Assembly (NCBI RefSeq): GCF_048892425.1
Contig: NZ_JBLZHU010000009.1
Location: forward strand, 1-64,000
Source of the DNA: Pacificispira sp002696645
Lineage (GTDB): Bacteria > Pseudomonadota > Alphaproteobacteria > UBA8366 > Aestuariispiraceae
DNA length: 64,000 bases
Direction of reading: 5' to 3'
The position numbers and the translations under genes are program-made. Below are positions 8,507 to 17,001 of the stretch, piece after piece (position 1 is the first letter of the stretch; every line of letters starts with the position of its first letter). The notes under the pieces are model-generated. The model did not search any database and was not told the DNA's origin. It saw only the letters and a program-made list of their open reading frames with translations.

Positions 8507-8935
8507 AGTAAATTTGTTCCTTCTGGTTTCGTCATCGCCACCTGAAATTCCGCTTAACAGGGGGCATAAGTCATATTCTGTTTTGACATGGACTCCGCGT
8601 CGATCACGTTCTAACTGCGGCAAAGCCGGGTATTACGTTTCTGGATCGGATAATCCTTTGGTTCAAAATCGTGCCTTCCAGTCCGGGGCTATATTTGAAC
8701 CGCTGCACTGTTCGTCAGCACGGACAGTAGTGCGCCTTTCCACGGAAATAGGCAACATGGATTGCGGGATAATTTTAACATTCTATGCGGTTTGCACGCT
8801 TTGAGTTTTCGGTGCAGCGGTGACACAATTCAGGTACTATCGGATTCTGGGTGAACGCGAGGCATTGATCGTTCACGATTTTGATCTATCCCTAACATGT
8901 GTAACCACTGTCACAGTAAATGTAAGGAGAATTCC
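8507..8935. other. Intergenic region upstream of the EncFtn-like gene
   Basis: 429 bp between divergently read genes with no convincing frame. It must hold the promoters of the small hypothetical gene and of the ferritin-like gene. Immediately before the ferritin start is the strong site TGTAAGGAGAATTCC. I saw no clear Fur or Irr box by eye. Confidence 0.4.
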
Positions 8936-9229
8936 ATGGCTGCATCCAGCGATAATCTACATGCCCCTCGCGAAAGACTGAGCAAGGAAACAATCCATCT
9001 TCACCACGCGATTGTATCGCTGATGGAGGAATTGGAAGCGGTTGATTGGTATCGTCAACGGTCTGATGACTGTGATGACGAGGTGTTGAAAGAGATTCTG
9101 TTGCATAATATGCGCGAAGAGATGGAGCACGCTGCCATGGTGCTGGAATGGATTCGCCGAAACAGCACCGATTTCGATGGGTTTTTGAAAGAATTCCTGT
9201 TCAAGGACGGCCCGATTTCTGATCATTGA
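8936..9229 (+). CDS. EncFtn-type encapsulated ferritin, without cargo peptide
   Basis: 97 residues from ATG 8936, which follows AAGGAG. The two-helix ferritin half-bundle matches the Rhodospirillum rubrum encapsulated ferritin closely, including the numbering of the ferroxidase ligands E32, E62 and H65, the entry-site acids E31 and E34, and W38/Y39. Active EncFtn forms at subunit interfaces and oxidises Fe(II) inside encapsulin shells. This copy stops at DGPISDH, so the disordered linker and C-terminal encapsulin-targeting peptide are absent, and no encapsulin gene lies in the window. A terminator follows, so it is monocistronic. It may work free in the cytoplasm. Confidence 0.85.
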   Translation: MAASSDNLHAPRERLSKETIHLHHAIVSLMEELEAVDWYRQRSDDCDDEVLKEILLHNMREEMEHAAMVLEWIRRNSTDFDGFLKEFLFKDGPISDH

Positions 9230-9257
9230 GGCGTTTGAACATCTTGCAGAAACAGTG

Positions 9258-9292
9258 AAACCGGCCACCCCGTTTGGATGGCCGGTTTCTTT
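9258..9292 (+). terminator. Rho-independent terminator after the EncFtn-like gene
   Basis: Perfect 10-bp stem AAACCGGCCA / TGGCCGGTTT (9258-9267 and 9279-9288) with an 11-nt loop, then CTTTAT. It lies 29 bp after the stop codon and separates this gene from the convergent fasciclin gene. Confidence 0.8.
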
Positions 9293-9324
9293 ATCATCTT
9301 AAAAGGGTGATAGATTGCCATCTC

Positions 9325-9798
9325 TTACATTGGTGGCATGATCACCTTGTCGATGACATGGATAACACCATTGTCGGCCTTCACATCGGCGCTGATGATT
9401 TTCGCATCATTCACCATAGGCCCCATATCCAGATCAATGGTCACGTCAGATCCTTCAACCGTTTTGGCCATCATGCCATCTTTCAGGTCTGCCGCCATGA
9501 CGCTGCCGGGCACAACATGATAGGTCAGGATCTTAACCAGACTTGCCTTATTTTCCGGCTTTAACAGATCGTCAACAGTTCCAGCGGGCAGGGCGGCAAA
9601 GGCCTCATCTGTCGGGGCGAATACGGTCAAGGGACCAGGCCCTTTCAGCGTATCTACCAGACCTGCGGCTGTGGCGGCGGCCAGTAAGGTATTGAAGCTT
9701 CCGGCGCTTTTCGCAGTGTCCACAATATCTGCGGCCATGGCCTGGGCTGACAGGCCCAGCGAAAGGACGGCTGCGGTGACGAATTTCGTGATTTTCAT
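9325..9798 (-). CDS. Secreted fasciclin (FAS1) domain protein
   Basis: 157 residues from ATG 9798, chosen because MKITKFVTAAVLSLGLSAQAMA is then a textbook signal peptide; an in-frame ATG at 9822 adds eight residues. The mature protein is a single FAS1 domain with the conserved blocks TVFAPTDEAFAALP (H1), ILTYHVVPG and the C-terminal NGVIHVIDKVIMPP (H2). Such proteins are periplasmic or extracellular and linked to adhesion and stress; the molecular role is not clear. Single-gene unit facing the ferritin gene. Confidence 0.88.
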   Translation of the reverse strand: MKITKFVTAAVLSLGLSAQAMAADIVDTAKSAGSFNTLLAAATAAGLVDTLKGPGPLTVFAPTDEAFAALPAGTVDDLLKPENKASLVKILTYHVVPGSVMAADLKDGMMAKTVEGSDVTIDLDMGPMVNDAKIISADVKADNGVIHVIDKVIMPPM

Positions 9799-10000
9799 TT
9801 CAGTAATCCCTTTGTCGTTCATTGAACCCCCAAAGGGATACGCATGTGATTTCCGGCTGGTTTTGTAAAATTAGAGGTATAAAATTATTGTGAACGAGTG
9901 ATCCAAAAATAATAAGCATCGTAATCACAGACTTTTTTTAAATAATATTAAAAATTGAAGTCCTTATATTTTATAGGGAAAATTTTATAGTTATTTTATA

Positions 10001-10498
10001 TTAAATGTTAAGGGTTTGAAGGTCTCGTTCATAGAATATCAGGTCTTTTGGGGGATTGTCATAATAGGCGTCTCGTCTTTGGAAACCCAGCTGTTTGTAC
10101 AATGCCTGTGCCTCGCGCATGCGTTCGACCATCGTGTCCAATCGAACGGCGCTATAATTTTGTGATTTTGCATAGCGCAGGACCGTCTTGGTCAATCGAC
10201 TGCCCAATCGATGTCCGCGATAGCCGGGCCGGACATACAGGCGTTTCATCTCAGCAGTTCCGCCTTCATGGGCGCGCATGGCGACACATCCGGCAATCGA
10301 CCCATCGACGCGCGCCAGCCACATATTGCCCGCCGGGCGGCTGTAATACCCAGGCAGAGCCTCCAATTCCTGATCAAAGGCCGCAAAACAGATATGGAAG
10401 CTTAAGGTTTCAGCATATTCGACAAACAATGTCTTGATGAAGGCGAGATCATCCCCGTCCTCGTTGGCTTCGCGGATATCCACCAATGGCTCAGACAT
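10001..10498 (-). CDS. GNAT family N-acetyltransferase
   Basis: 165 residues. The acetyl-CoA site is visible as KRLYVRPGYRGHRLGSRL (V-x-P-x-x-R-x-x-G-x-G/L motif, about 85-105), followed by the C-terminal ALYKQLGFQRR strand-helix. It overlaps the end of the phzF-like gene by 8 bp, making it the last gene of a four-gene operon. The substrate is unknown; it could detoxify or finish a product of the upstream PLP enzymes. Confidence 0.8.
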   Translation of the reverse strand: MSEPLVDIREANEDGDDLAFIKTLFVEYAETLSFHICFAAFDQELEALPGYYSRPAGNMWLARVDGSIAGCVAMRAHEGGTAEMKRLYVRPGYRGHRLGSRLTKTVLRYAKSQNYSAVRLDTMVERMREAQALYKQLGFQRRDAYYDNPPKDLIFYERDLQTLNI

Positions 10499-11285
10499 AA
10501 ATTTCGCCTTTCATATACAGCAAAGCGCGCCCCGCGATGCGGATGCGATCCCCTGCGGCTTCGCAATACAGGGACCCGCCACGGGCCGAAACCTGGCGAC
10601 AATGCAATTGCATCTTGCCCAGACGCTCGACCCAATAGGGGACGATTGTGCAATGGGCAGAGCCAGTAACCGGATCTTCCGGAATTCCGGCATGGGGCGC
10701 GAAGTAACGGGAGGCGACATCACACTCATCGCCCTTGGCGGTGACGATCAGCCCATCCTCTTCCATCCCGGCGATAAAATTCAGGTCAGGAACGACGGCG
10801 CGCACCTCTTCCTCATTCATCAGAATGGCCATGTTCTTATGGGCGCGCAAAAATCCGACGGGCTCTATGCCACCCAGGGCGGCTGCCAATCCATCTGGTA
10901 CCCGTGTTGCCGTGCCGGGGCGACTTGGGAAATCCAACTCAACGCGGTTGCCCTGAGCGGTTGCGGTCAGCACGCCAGACAGAGTCTGAAAACGCACAAC
11001 ATCGCGGTCATAGTCCAGATGATCAAACAAAAGGGCAGCACTGGCCAGGGTGGCGTGACCACACAGGTCCACTTCAATCTCTGGCGTAAACCAGCGCAGG
11101 TGAAAATCAGCATTTCTGGTGTCGGCCAACGGGACATAGAAGGCGGTTTCGGAAAGATTGTTTTCCATCGCGATGGCTTGCAGGGTTTCGTCTGGCAGCC
11201 AGGTATCCAAAGGCATAACGGCAGCCGGGTTGCCGGTGAAGACACGGTCCGTAAAGGCATCCAATTGATAGATGGGGTAGGTCAT
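10491..11285 (-). CDS. PhzF family isomerase/epimerase
   Basis: 264 residues from ATG 11285, which overlaps the TGA of the upstream decarboxylase (ATGA). The start MTYPIYQLDAFTDRVFTGNPAAVMPLD is the conserved PhzF beginning, and the later ENNLSETAFYV (with the catalytic Glu) and GHATLASA blocks match. The C-terminal half has DPVTGSAHC. The family has a diaminopimelate-epimerase-like fold and catalyses isomerisations; most members are not in phenazine pathways and none of the other phenazine genes is here. Confidence 0.88.
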   Translation of the reverse strand: MTYPIYQLDAFTDRVFTGNPAAVMPLDTWLPDETLQAIAMENNLSETAFYVPLADTRNADFHLRWFTPEIEVDLCGHATLASAALLFDHLDYDRDVVRFQTLSGVLTATAQGNRVELDFPSRPGTATRVPDGLAAALGGIEPVGFLRAHKNMAILMNEEEVRAVVPDLNFIAGMEEDGLIVTAKGDECDVASRYFAPHAGIPEDPVTGSAHCTIVPYWVERLGKMQLHCRQVSARGGSLYCEAAGDRIRIAGRALLYMKGEIYV

Positions 11286-12718
11286 TCTGTCTCCTGTCGG
11301 CGCGCCGAAAATGTCCGGGCTGTAGTGTGCATCGCGTTTGTCACACGGTCGAGGTCTTCTTGCACCGTCATCCAATTGGAGAATGCCGCGCGAATACCGG
11401 TTTTTCCAGCGTAGGCGCCAGGTGTCATGAAAACATCACCGGTTTCGTTCAGCGCTTTCAGAAAGCCCCGGTTCCAGGCATCACCATCTTCTTGCTCAGC
11501 AGGTGGAATGGCCCGGAAACACACAACGTTCAGGGTTGTGGGTGCTAACAATTCAAAAGCCGGGCTGGCTTCGATCCAGTCGGCCAAAGATTTAGCCTGC
11601 TGGCAATTGCGCCGGACAATATCGCGCACGCCCGCCGCGCCATAGGCCGCCAGTGTCATCCAGATCGGCAGCGCCCGAAACCGTTGGGAGCTTTCCAGCG
11701 CGCGATTGACGTAATGGGGCAATCCCTTTCCTTCCACATCCAGATAGGCGGGCAGGGCGCCTGTTGCGCGCTCAATCAGGTCGACGCGCCGGGTGAAGTA
11801 AAAACCACTGTCATAGGGCACATTCAGCCATTTATGCGCGTCCACGGTGATCGAATCGGCGCGTTCAATCCCGGATGTGCGATCTGCCAGTTCCGGTACT
11901 GTGCGGGCGAACAGTCCGAACGCGCCATCGACATGCAGCCAGGCATTATGCCGCTTACAAATGCTCGACAGGGCTACCAGATCATCAAAAGCGTTTGTCG
12001 TGACCGTACCGGCGCTGGCACAGACAATCTTTTGTTCGCCAGAAGGGGCCGCGCTTAGCAGTTTTTCCAACGATGTCGGATCCATGGCCTCGGTCTCTGC
12101 CAGCCGGGCCACGGGGCGAATGGCATTCTCTCCCAGGCCAAGATATCGGGTCACTTTGACAAAGCTGGAATGCGGGCAGGCGCTGTAAATTGCAATTGGG
12201 GGCGCGCCTGCCATACCGCGTTTGGCGATATCATAGCCGACCTGTTCCCCGGCCCATTCGCGCGCGATCAGCAGGCTGGCAAAATTTGCGCCCGTGGCCC
12301 CCGTCGTAAAGGCCCCATCAAAGGCATCGACAGGCAAATTGAACAATTGTTTCAGCCAGTCCAGCGTTTGTACCGCAACGGCGACAGCCGCAGAATCACC
12401 GGGAGAGGCCGCATTCTGATCCACCGCAGCGGCCAGCCAGTCCCCGGCCATCGCGGCAGGTGTTGTTCCCCCGGTGACATAACCCAGAAATCGAGGGCCG
12501 ACGCTGCCCGAAAGATTTGCCCCATGACGGGCCAGAAACTCGCGCAATGCTTCGCTGCTGCCCACACCTTGGGCAGGAAGTTCGATATCAGATACGACAT
12601 CCCATTTGCGCGCGCCAACGGGGCGGTCGGACAGGCTTTTGTGAAAATCACCTGTTGCCGTGACAACCTGATTCAGCAGTTCTGTTAGATTGGCGTAATC
12701 GTCAGACATGCGGGTCAT
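11282..12718 (-). CDS. Pyridoxal-phosphate group II (aromatic-type) amino acid decarboxylase
   Basis: 478 residues from ATG 12718, one base after the TAA of the upstream dehydratase gene. Fold type I decarboxylase features: HVDGAFG (D264, pyridine nitrogen contact) and VDAHKWLN with the PLP lysine K296. Relatives include aromatic-L-amino-acid, diaminobutyrate and 2,4-type decarboxylases; the substrate cannot be read from sequence. It is coupled to PhzF downstream and a threonine-dehydratase-like enzyme upstream. Confidence 0.85.
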   Translation of the reverse strand: MTRMSDDYANLTELLNQVVTATGDFHKSLSDRPVGARKWDVVSDIELPAQGVGSSEALREFLARHGANLSGSVGPRFLGYVTGGTTPAAMAGDWLAAAVDQNAASPGDSAAVAVAVQTLDWLKQLFNLPVDAFDGAFTTGATGANFASLLIAREWAGEQVGYDIAKRGMAGAPPIAIYSACPHSSFVKVTRYLGLGENAIRPVARLAETEAMDPTSLEKLLSAAPSGEQKIVCASAGTVTTNAFDDLVALSSICKRHNAWLHVDGAFGLFARTVPELADRTSGIERADSITVDAHKWLNVPYDSGFYFTRRVDLIERATGALPAYLDVEGKGLPHYVNRALESSQRFRALPIWMTLAAYGAAGVRDIVRRNCQQAKSLADWIEASPAFELLAPTTLNVVCFRAIPPAEQEDGDAWNRGFLKALNETGDVFMTPGAYAGKTGIRAAFSNWMTVQEDLDRVTNAMHTTARTFSARRQETE

Positions 12719-12719
12719 G

Positions 12720-13697
12720 TTAAATCCTATCGTCAGCATCAACCTCATTCAGAATTCTGGTGTATAGCGTGCGATCTATGTTGCCGCCTGTCAGAATGAC
12801 GGCAACTTTCCGTCCGGCCTGTTTCTCTCGTTCCTGCCACAGGGCTGCCAGGGGGGCAGCACCGGCCCCTTCAGCAATGTTATGGGTGTCGTGATAATAC
12901 CAGCGCATGGCTGCTGCGATTTCTGCGTCGCTGACCCGCAAGATGCGGTCTGCGCCGCCAAGGATGATTTCCAGGGCAGCATCCACGGGAACGCGGCAGG
13001 CCATGCCATCGGCCAGGGTATCGGCGCTGTTGGTTGATAGGGCGTGACCCGCCTCGAAACTCAGGGCATAGCTGGCGGCCCCTTGGGCGACGACACCGAC
13101 CACTTTTGTATTCAGGCCCAGGGCATTGCGGGCAGAAATAACGCCGCAAATGCCAGAACCCAGGCCGATTGGCACATAGACTGTTTCCAGATCCGGGGCG
13201 GCCTGGAACAGTTCCATGGCATAGCTGCCGACGCCACGGACCAGCAATTCATGGAAGCTGGGCAGCATCTCCAACCCTTCCGCGTGCGCCAGTTCTTGCG
13301 CATATTCCGCTGAAGCCTGAAAATCGTGCCCCTTTTCTATCAAGCGTCCGCCCTGCGCGCGCATCGCGGCATTTTTCTCGACGCTGTTACCTTCTGGCAC
13401 AACGATGGTGCAGGGGGTATTGAAGCGACGACAGGCTGTGGCGATGGATTGTCCATGATTGCCTCGCGTCGCGGTGATCATGCCGCCTTTCTGGCCCCGT
13501 GCCGCGCGATCACTGATATAGACCAGGCCGCCACGAATTTTGAAGGCACCGATGGGGGTATGATTTTCGTGCTTTACCCATAGTTCACATCCCAATCTTT
13601 CCGCCAACAGGGGCCACACATATTGCGCCGTTCCCGGAAACACGGAATGCACCAGGTCAAATGCTTCGGTCATCTCAGCTTTTGTCGGGGCAATCAT
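12720..13697 (-). CDS. Threonine dehydratase-like PLP enzyme
   Basis: 325 residues of fold type II. The PLP lysine is K53 in GAFKIRGG, the phosphate-binding glycine loop is GLGSGICG, and RGNHGQS is the Asn loop. It has no C-terminal ACT regulatory domain, so it resembles catabolic threonine/serine or hydroxyaspartate dehydratases and not biosynthetic IlvA. First gene of the operon with the decarboxylase, PhzF and GNAT genes. GGAGGTTCC precedes the ATG. Confidence 0.85.
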   Translation of the reverse strand: MIAPTKAEMTEAFDLVHSVFPGTAQYVWPLLAERLGCELWVKHENHTPIGAFKIRGGLVYISDRAARGQKGGMITATRGNHGQSIATACRRFNTPCTIVVPEGNSVEKNAAMRAQGGRLIEKGHDFQASAEYAQELAHAEGLEMLPSFHELLVRGVGSYAMELFQAAPDLETVYVPIGLGSGICGVISARNALGLNTKVVGVVAQGAASYALSFEAGHALSTNSADTLADGMACRVPVDAALEIILGGADRILRVSDAEIAAAMRWYYHDTHNIAEGAGAAPLAALWQEREKQAGRKVAVILTGGNIDRTLYTRILNEVDADDRI

Positions 13698-13757
13698 CGG
13701 AACCTCCTGAATATCGTATCGCAGGGACGGTAACAGAACATTCTGTAAAAGGGCAGT

Positions 13758-13795
13758 CGGGCGGCCTGCCTTCCGCGCTTCCAGCGGGCCACCCG
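13758..13795 (-). terminator. Intergenic hairpin between DUF1127 and dehydratase genes
   Basis: Arms CGGGCGGCC (13758-13766) and GGCCACCCG (13787-13795) pair with one G-U wobble and a 20-nt loop. It lies downstream of the leftward DUF1127 gene, so it may end that short transcript. No long U tract follows, so it could also be a processing or REP-like hairpin. Confidence 0.4.
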
Positions 13796-13814
13796 ATGCC
13801 GATTCCGGCGAACT

Positions 13815-14126
13815 CTAGGGGAAAAGTCGCCAGAATGACTTGTTCGCTTCTTTCTGCGCCTGTTGAGCCGTGATGCCGATATCGCGCAACTGATGGGCAT
13901 CCATCATCAACAATTCGTGGCGCATCCGGCAATGTCGGTTCCAGCGGATCAGAACGGACCAAACAATGCCAAGCACAGACATTTTCCGGTTTCGGCGCAT
14001 TTTGCCAAATTCTGTGTCAGCCTTGAAATGTGGCGTATCCGTCTGTTGCCCAGAACGCTCCGATCCCGCCGGGAAGGTGCCCGTTGAGAACCTGATCGAT
14101 CCGGGCGTAAGTTGAATTGTACCCAT
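13815..14126 (-). CDS. DUF1127 domain protein
   Basis: 103 residues with AAGGAG before the ATG. The C-terminal half has the DUF1127 signature: a Trp/Arg-rich stretch, then ELLMMDAHQLRDIGIT and a Lys/Phe-rich end. Small Arg-rich DUF1127 proteins in alphaproteobacteria are involved in stress adaptation and RNA turnover; here a 50-residue N-terminal extension is present. It diverges from the MocR regulator, with a 93-bp shared control region. Confidence 0.8.
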   Translation of the reverse strand: MGTIQLTPGSIRFSTGTFPAGSERSGQQTDTPHFKADTEFGKMRRNRKMSVLGIVWSVLIRWNRHCRMRHELLMMDAHQLRDIGITAQQAQKEANKSFWRLFP

Positions 14127-14210
14127 ACAATTTCTCCTTTTCGCCCAGATGAGACGACATTGTCTCGATTAATGTCATAAAGTCTTTTCATTGATACCGT
14201 CAAATGATAC

Positions 14211-14227
14211 ATTGTCACCATGACAAT
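14211..14227. promoter_or_regulatory. Perfect palindrome spanning the MocR start codon
   Basis: ATTGTCA-CCA-TGACAAT is a perfect 7-bp inverted repeat with a 3-bp centre. It contains the ATG (14220-14222) of the MocR-like gene. Related TGTC half-sites (GACATTGTC at 14156-14164 and AATGTCAT at 14171-14178) lie upstream. No Shine-Dalgarno sequence precedes this ATG. It is a good candidate operator for autoregulation, or an RNA hairpin that hides the start. Confidence 0.45.
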
Positions 14228-15662
14228 AAAGCAAGACATTTGGGTTCCTGACCTGAAAGACCATCCCGGCCCGAAATATCGCGCCGTCGCAGATGCCATG
14301 ATGGGCGATATCAAATCGGGCAGGCTGAAGCCGGGCGACCGTTTGCCGCCACACAGGGATCTGGCCTGGGCCTTGGGTATGACGGTTGGCACCATCACGC
14401 GCGCCTATCAGGAAGTGGAAAGCTTTGGCTTTGTCGCCGGCGAAGTGGGGCGGGGCACCTTTGTGCGCCCCCCTGCGGAGCATAATCGTGGACGGCATGT
14501 GTCGACCTTGCCAGGGGACTGGTACAGTCCTGAGACGGTGAATGCCGAAGATGATTCCATGCCGATTTCCATGCAATTCAACTATCCCCCCGGGAATGTC
14601 GGATCGGACGTCTTTCGGTCAGGCTTGTTGGAATTGTCGCAGGACCCCCAGATTGAACGCCTTCTGGGCTATCAACGCCCTACCGGGATGCCCCTGCATC
14701 TGGACGCTGCCAGAATGTGGCTGAAGTATCGTGGTATATCGGCATCGGATGATGAATTGGTTATTTCGTCTGGGGCCCATAATGCGATTTTGGCCTGTCT
14801 GACCACCCTGTGCCGCAGCGGCGGTCGGGTTGCGACCGAAAGCCTTGTTTATCCCGGCCTGCGGGCAATTTCCCGGATGCTGAATTTTGAGCTGGTGCCG
14901 GTGGAGCTGGATGAGGAAGGGATGTGCCCCGACTCCTTGCGCGCTGTTTTGGCCATTGGGGGCATTGATGCGGTCTATACCGTGCCAACCCTGCAAAACC
15001 CGACCAATGCGACACAGTCGGAGGAACGGCGGGATGCTTTGGCGGCGGTGCTGAGAGAATTCGACACACCGATGGTAGAGGATGATCTGTTCGGCCTGTT
15101 GCCGCGTCACGCGCCCAGCCCTTTGAGCGCGCGTCTGCCGACATTGGGATATTATGTCACGTCGCTGTCAAAGACGATGGCACCTGGCTTGCGGGTCGGT
15201 TTTGTGAAATGCCCGGTAAAGGCCCGGGACCAAGTTGCGGCGGCTGTGCGCGCCAGTACCTGGATGGCGGTGCCGTTGATGGTGGAACTTGCCTCTCGCT
15301 GGATTCTGGATGGCACGGCAAAGGCGGTGCTGGATCGTCGGCGGGCGGTGGATCAGACACGCCGGGATATCGCACAACGGCATTTCCAGGGATTGGATTA
15401 TTCCATGCCGGATGGGGCATTGCATGTCTGGCTGCAATTGCCGGACCCCTGGCATGCCAGCCAGTTTGTTTCCCACGCAAAAGAGGATGGCGTGATCCTG
15501 TCTGCGGCGCATTCCTTCTCTATCGGACGTGCCAGGCCCCCTTTTGCGGTCCGGGTCTGTCTGGGCCCCCCCGGCACGGAAGCACGGCTTGAACAGGGTT
15601 TGAAAATTCTGCGTCATGTGATTGATGAGCATGACCCGACGGAAGATGCCCGTATCATGTGA
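14220..15662 (+). CDS. MocR/PdxR-type GntR regulator with aminotransferase domain
   Basis: 480 residues. The N-terminal GntR winged helix (about 15-82, LPPHRDLAWALGMTVGTITRAY) joins a class I aminotransferase-like domain (about 115-470) with the PLP lysine K318 in TSLSKTMAPG and the NPT motif at 260-262. MocR proteins sense PLP or PLP adducts with amino compounds and often regulate adjacent genes divergently. Here the divergent gene is DUF1127; the PLP-enzyme operon beyond it is another possible target. An operator-like palindrome covers its start. Confidence 0.88.
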   Translation: MTIKQDIWVPDLKDHPGPKYRAVADAMMGDIKSGRLKPGDRLPPHRDLAWALGMTVGTITRAYQEVESFGFVAGEVGRGTFVRPPAEHNRGRHVSTLPGDWYSPETVNAEDDSMPISMQFNYPPGNVGSDVFRSGLLELSQDPQIERLLGYQRPTGMPLHLDAARMWLKYRGISASDDELVISSGAHNAILACLTTLCRSGGRVATESLVYPGLRAISRMLNFELVPVELDEEGMCPDSLRAVLAIGGIDAVYTVPTLQNPTNATQSEERRDALAAVLREFDTPMVEDDLFGLLPRHAPSPLSARLPTLGYYVTSLSKTMAPGLRVGFVKCPVKARDQVAAAVRASTWMAVPLMVELASRWILDGTAKAVLDRRRAVDQTRRDIAQRHFQGLDYSMPDGALHVWLQLPDPWHASQFVSHAKEDGVILSAAHSFSIGRARPPFAVRVCLGPPGTEARLEQGLKILRHVIDEHDPTEDARIM

Positions 15663-15727
15663 CGGATTTCCAAAATTCGGGCGCTTTGCCCTTGTCAGAG
15701 TACAGTCCAATCCTCACTTATGGCGGC

Positions 15728-16615
15728 ATGATAGATACAACAAATGATGTTGCTGCCGATAAGCAGCCACCGCGTTCCGCCGACAGTATTCTGTCGCGTC
15801 TTCCCTTTATCGGTCGCAAAGGACCTGTCGTGGCCGTGATACGCCTGTCCGGTGTGATCGGGCAGGGGGGCGTTGGCCGTCGCGGCTTGACGCTGGAGGC
15901 GTTGGAGCGCCCGATTGAGCGCGCCTTTTCGATCAAGCAATGTGCCGCAGTCGTGCTGGAAATCAATTCTCCGGGCGGGTCGCCGGTACAAAGTGACCTG
16001 ATCGCCGGTCGTATCCGTGACATGGCGGATGAGAAGAAAATCCCGGTCTATGCCTTTTGTGAGGATGCCGCTGCATCCGGGGGCTATTGGCTGGCCTGTG
16101 CTGCGGACAAGATTTACGCCATGCCGGGCTCTATTGTCGGGTCAATTGGCGTTGTTTCCTCTGGTTTTGGTTTCGTGGAAGCGATTGCGAAGCTGGGCGT
16201 GGAACGCAGGGTGCATACGGCCGGTAAGGAGAAGGCCATTCTGGATCCCTTCCAACCGGAAAAGCCAGAAGACATTACGATCCTGAAACGCATTCAGGCA
16301 GATTTGCATGACCAGTTCACCGGTTGGGTGAAACAGCGTCGCGGCGACCGCTTGGATGCCAAGAAGGATCTGTTCACGGGCGCATTCTGGACCGGGCGCG
16401 AAGCTAAGGATCTGGGGCTTGTGGACGAATTGGGCAATCGCCGTGCGGTGATGCGGGCGCAATTTGGGGACAAGGTCCGGTTTGTCCAAACCGTGCGACC
16501 CAAAAGCCGATTACAACGTCTTCTGGGTATGGAAGCTTCTATCGGTGCGGGGGTTGCGGATGCAGCGCTGGATCGGTTGGAAGATCAGATGCACTGGCAA
16601 CGGCTGGGCTTGTAA
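15728..16615 (+). CDS. S49 family serine peptidase (SppA/SohB-like)
   Basis: 295 residues from ATG 15728; a GTG at 15659 overlapping the MocR stop would add 23 residues that look non-coding. The ClpP-like fold shows the conserved INSPGGSP oxyanion block (80-86), the nucleophile S117 in AASGGYW and the general-base lysine in TAGKEKA (K167 or K169). SppA-type enzymes cleave signal-peptide remnants at the membrane. No transmembrane anchor is predicted in this version, a variation common in short alphaproteobacterial homologues. Confidence 0.85.
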   Translation: MIDTTNDVAADKQPPRSADSILSRLPFIGRKGPVVAVIRLSGVIGQGGVGRRGLTLEALERPIERAFSIKQCAAVVLEINSPGGSPVQSDLIAGRIRDMADEKKIPVYAFCEDAAASGGYWLACAADKIYAMPGSIVGSIGVVSSGFGFVEAIAKLGVERRVHTAGKEKAILDPFQPEKPEDITILKRIQADLHDQFTGWVKQRRGDRLDAKKDLFTGAFWTGREAKDLGLVDELGNRRAVMRAQFGDKVRFVQTVRPKSRLQRLLGMEASIGAGVADAALDRLEDQMHWQRLGL

Positions 16616-16687
16616 GCCGGGGACAGTGATGGGGCGCGCTGATACTGTCAGGCTTGACCGTCTGGTAAACGCTGCTTAGACAGAACC

Positions 16688-16960
16688 ATGTTCTTAAAAA
16701 CCGTACTTCTTGTCGTCATTGTCGCCGTGATTTGGTTCGGCTTCCGCCATTTTGAGCGGCGTGACCGCGTTGCAAAGGGAAACCGCCGCACGGGGGAGCG
16801 CAGCTTTGGCGAAAGGCTGGCGAAGTCTGTGCGTGAAAAGACCGGCGGCACGTCCAAAGACACGGGCGCGATAGAAGACACCGAACCATGCCCGACCTGT
16901 GGGTCATTTGTCTCTGTAACCGGTGTCTCAAATTGCGGAAAGCCCAACTGTCCTTATTAG
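16688..16960 (+). CDS. Small membrane protein with C-terminal zinc-ribbon-like Cys motif
   Basis: 90 residues: one transmembrane helix at 4-19, an Arg/Lys-rich linker, then CPTCG and a later CGKPNCP, four Cys that could bind zinc. I do not know a characterised function. It follows the S49 peptidase by 72 bp and ends in a terminator. Confidence 0.65.
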   Translation: MFLKTVLLVVIVAVIWFGFRHFERRDRVAKGNRRTGERSFGERLAKSVREKTGGTSKDTGAIEDTEPCPTCGSFVSVTGVSNCGKPNCPY

Positions 16961-16973
16961 ACAATTGGGCTTT
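16940..16973 (+). terminator. Terminator overlapping the end of the zinc-ribbon gene
   Basis: Arms AAGCCCAA (16940-16947) and TTGGGCTT (16965-16972), with inner GTC/GAC pairing, followed by TGC. The 5' arm is inside the last codons. As it is symmetric it could also stop leftward transcription, though the leftward gene next to it begins further right. Confidence 0.6.
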
Positions 16974-17001
16974 GCATAGTCTCACACTGATTTAAAAAGG
17001 C

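Noticed and set aside
10491..11285. A phenazine biosynthesis cluster
   Set aside because: Only a PhzF-type protein is present; the other phz genes are missing and the PhzF family is mostly unrelated to phenazines.
10434..11414. A long rightward open frame over the phzF-like gene
   Set aside because: It is the antisense shadow of a clearly recognised PhzF gene and encodes nothing recognisable. The same reasoning removes the other long antisense frames, such as 4413-4958 and 53922-54992.
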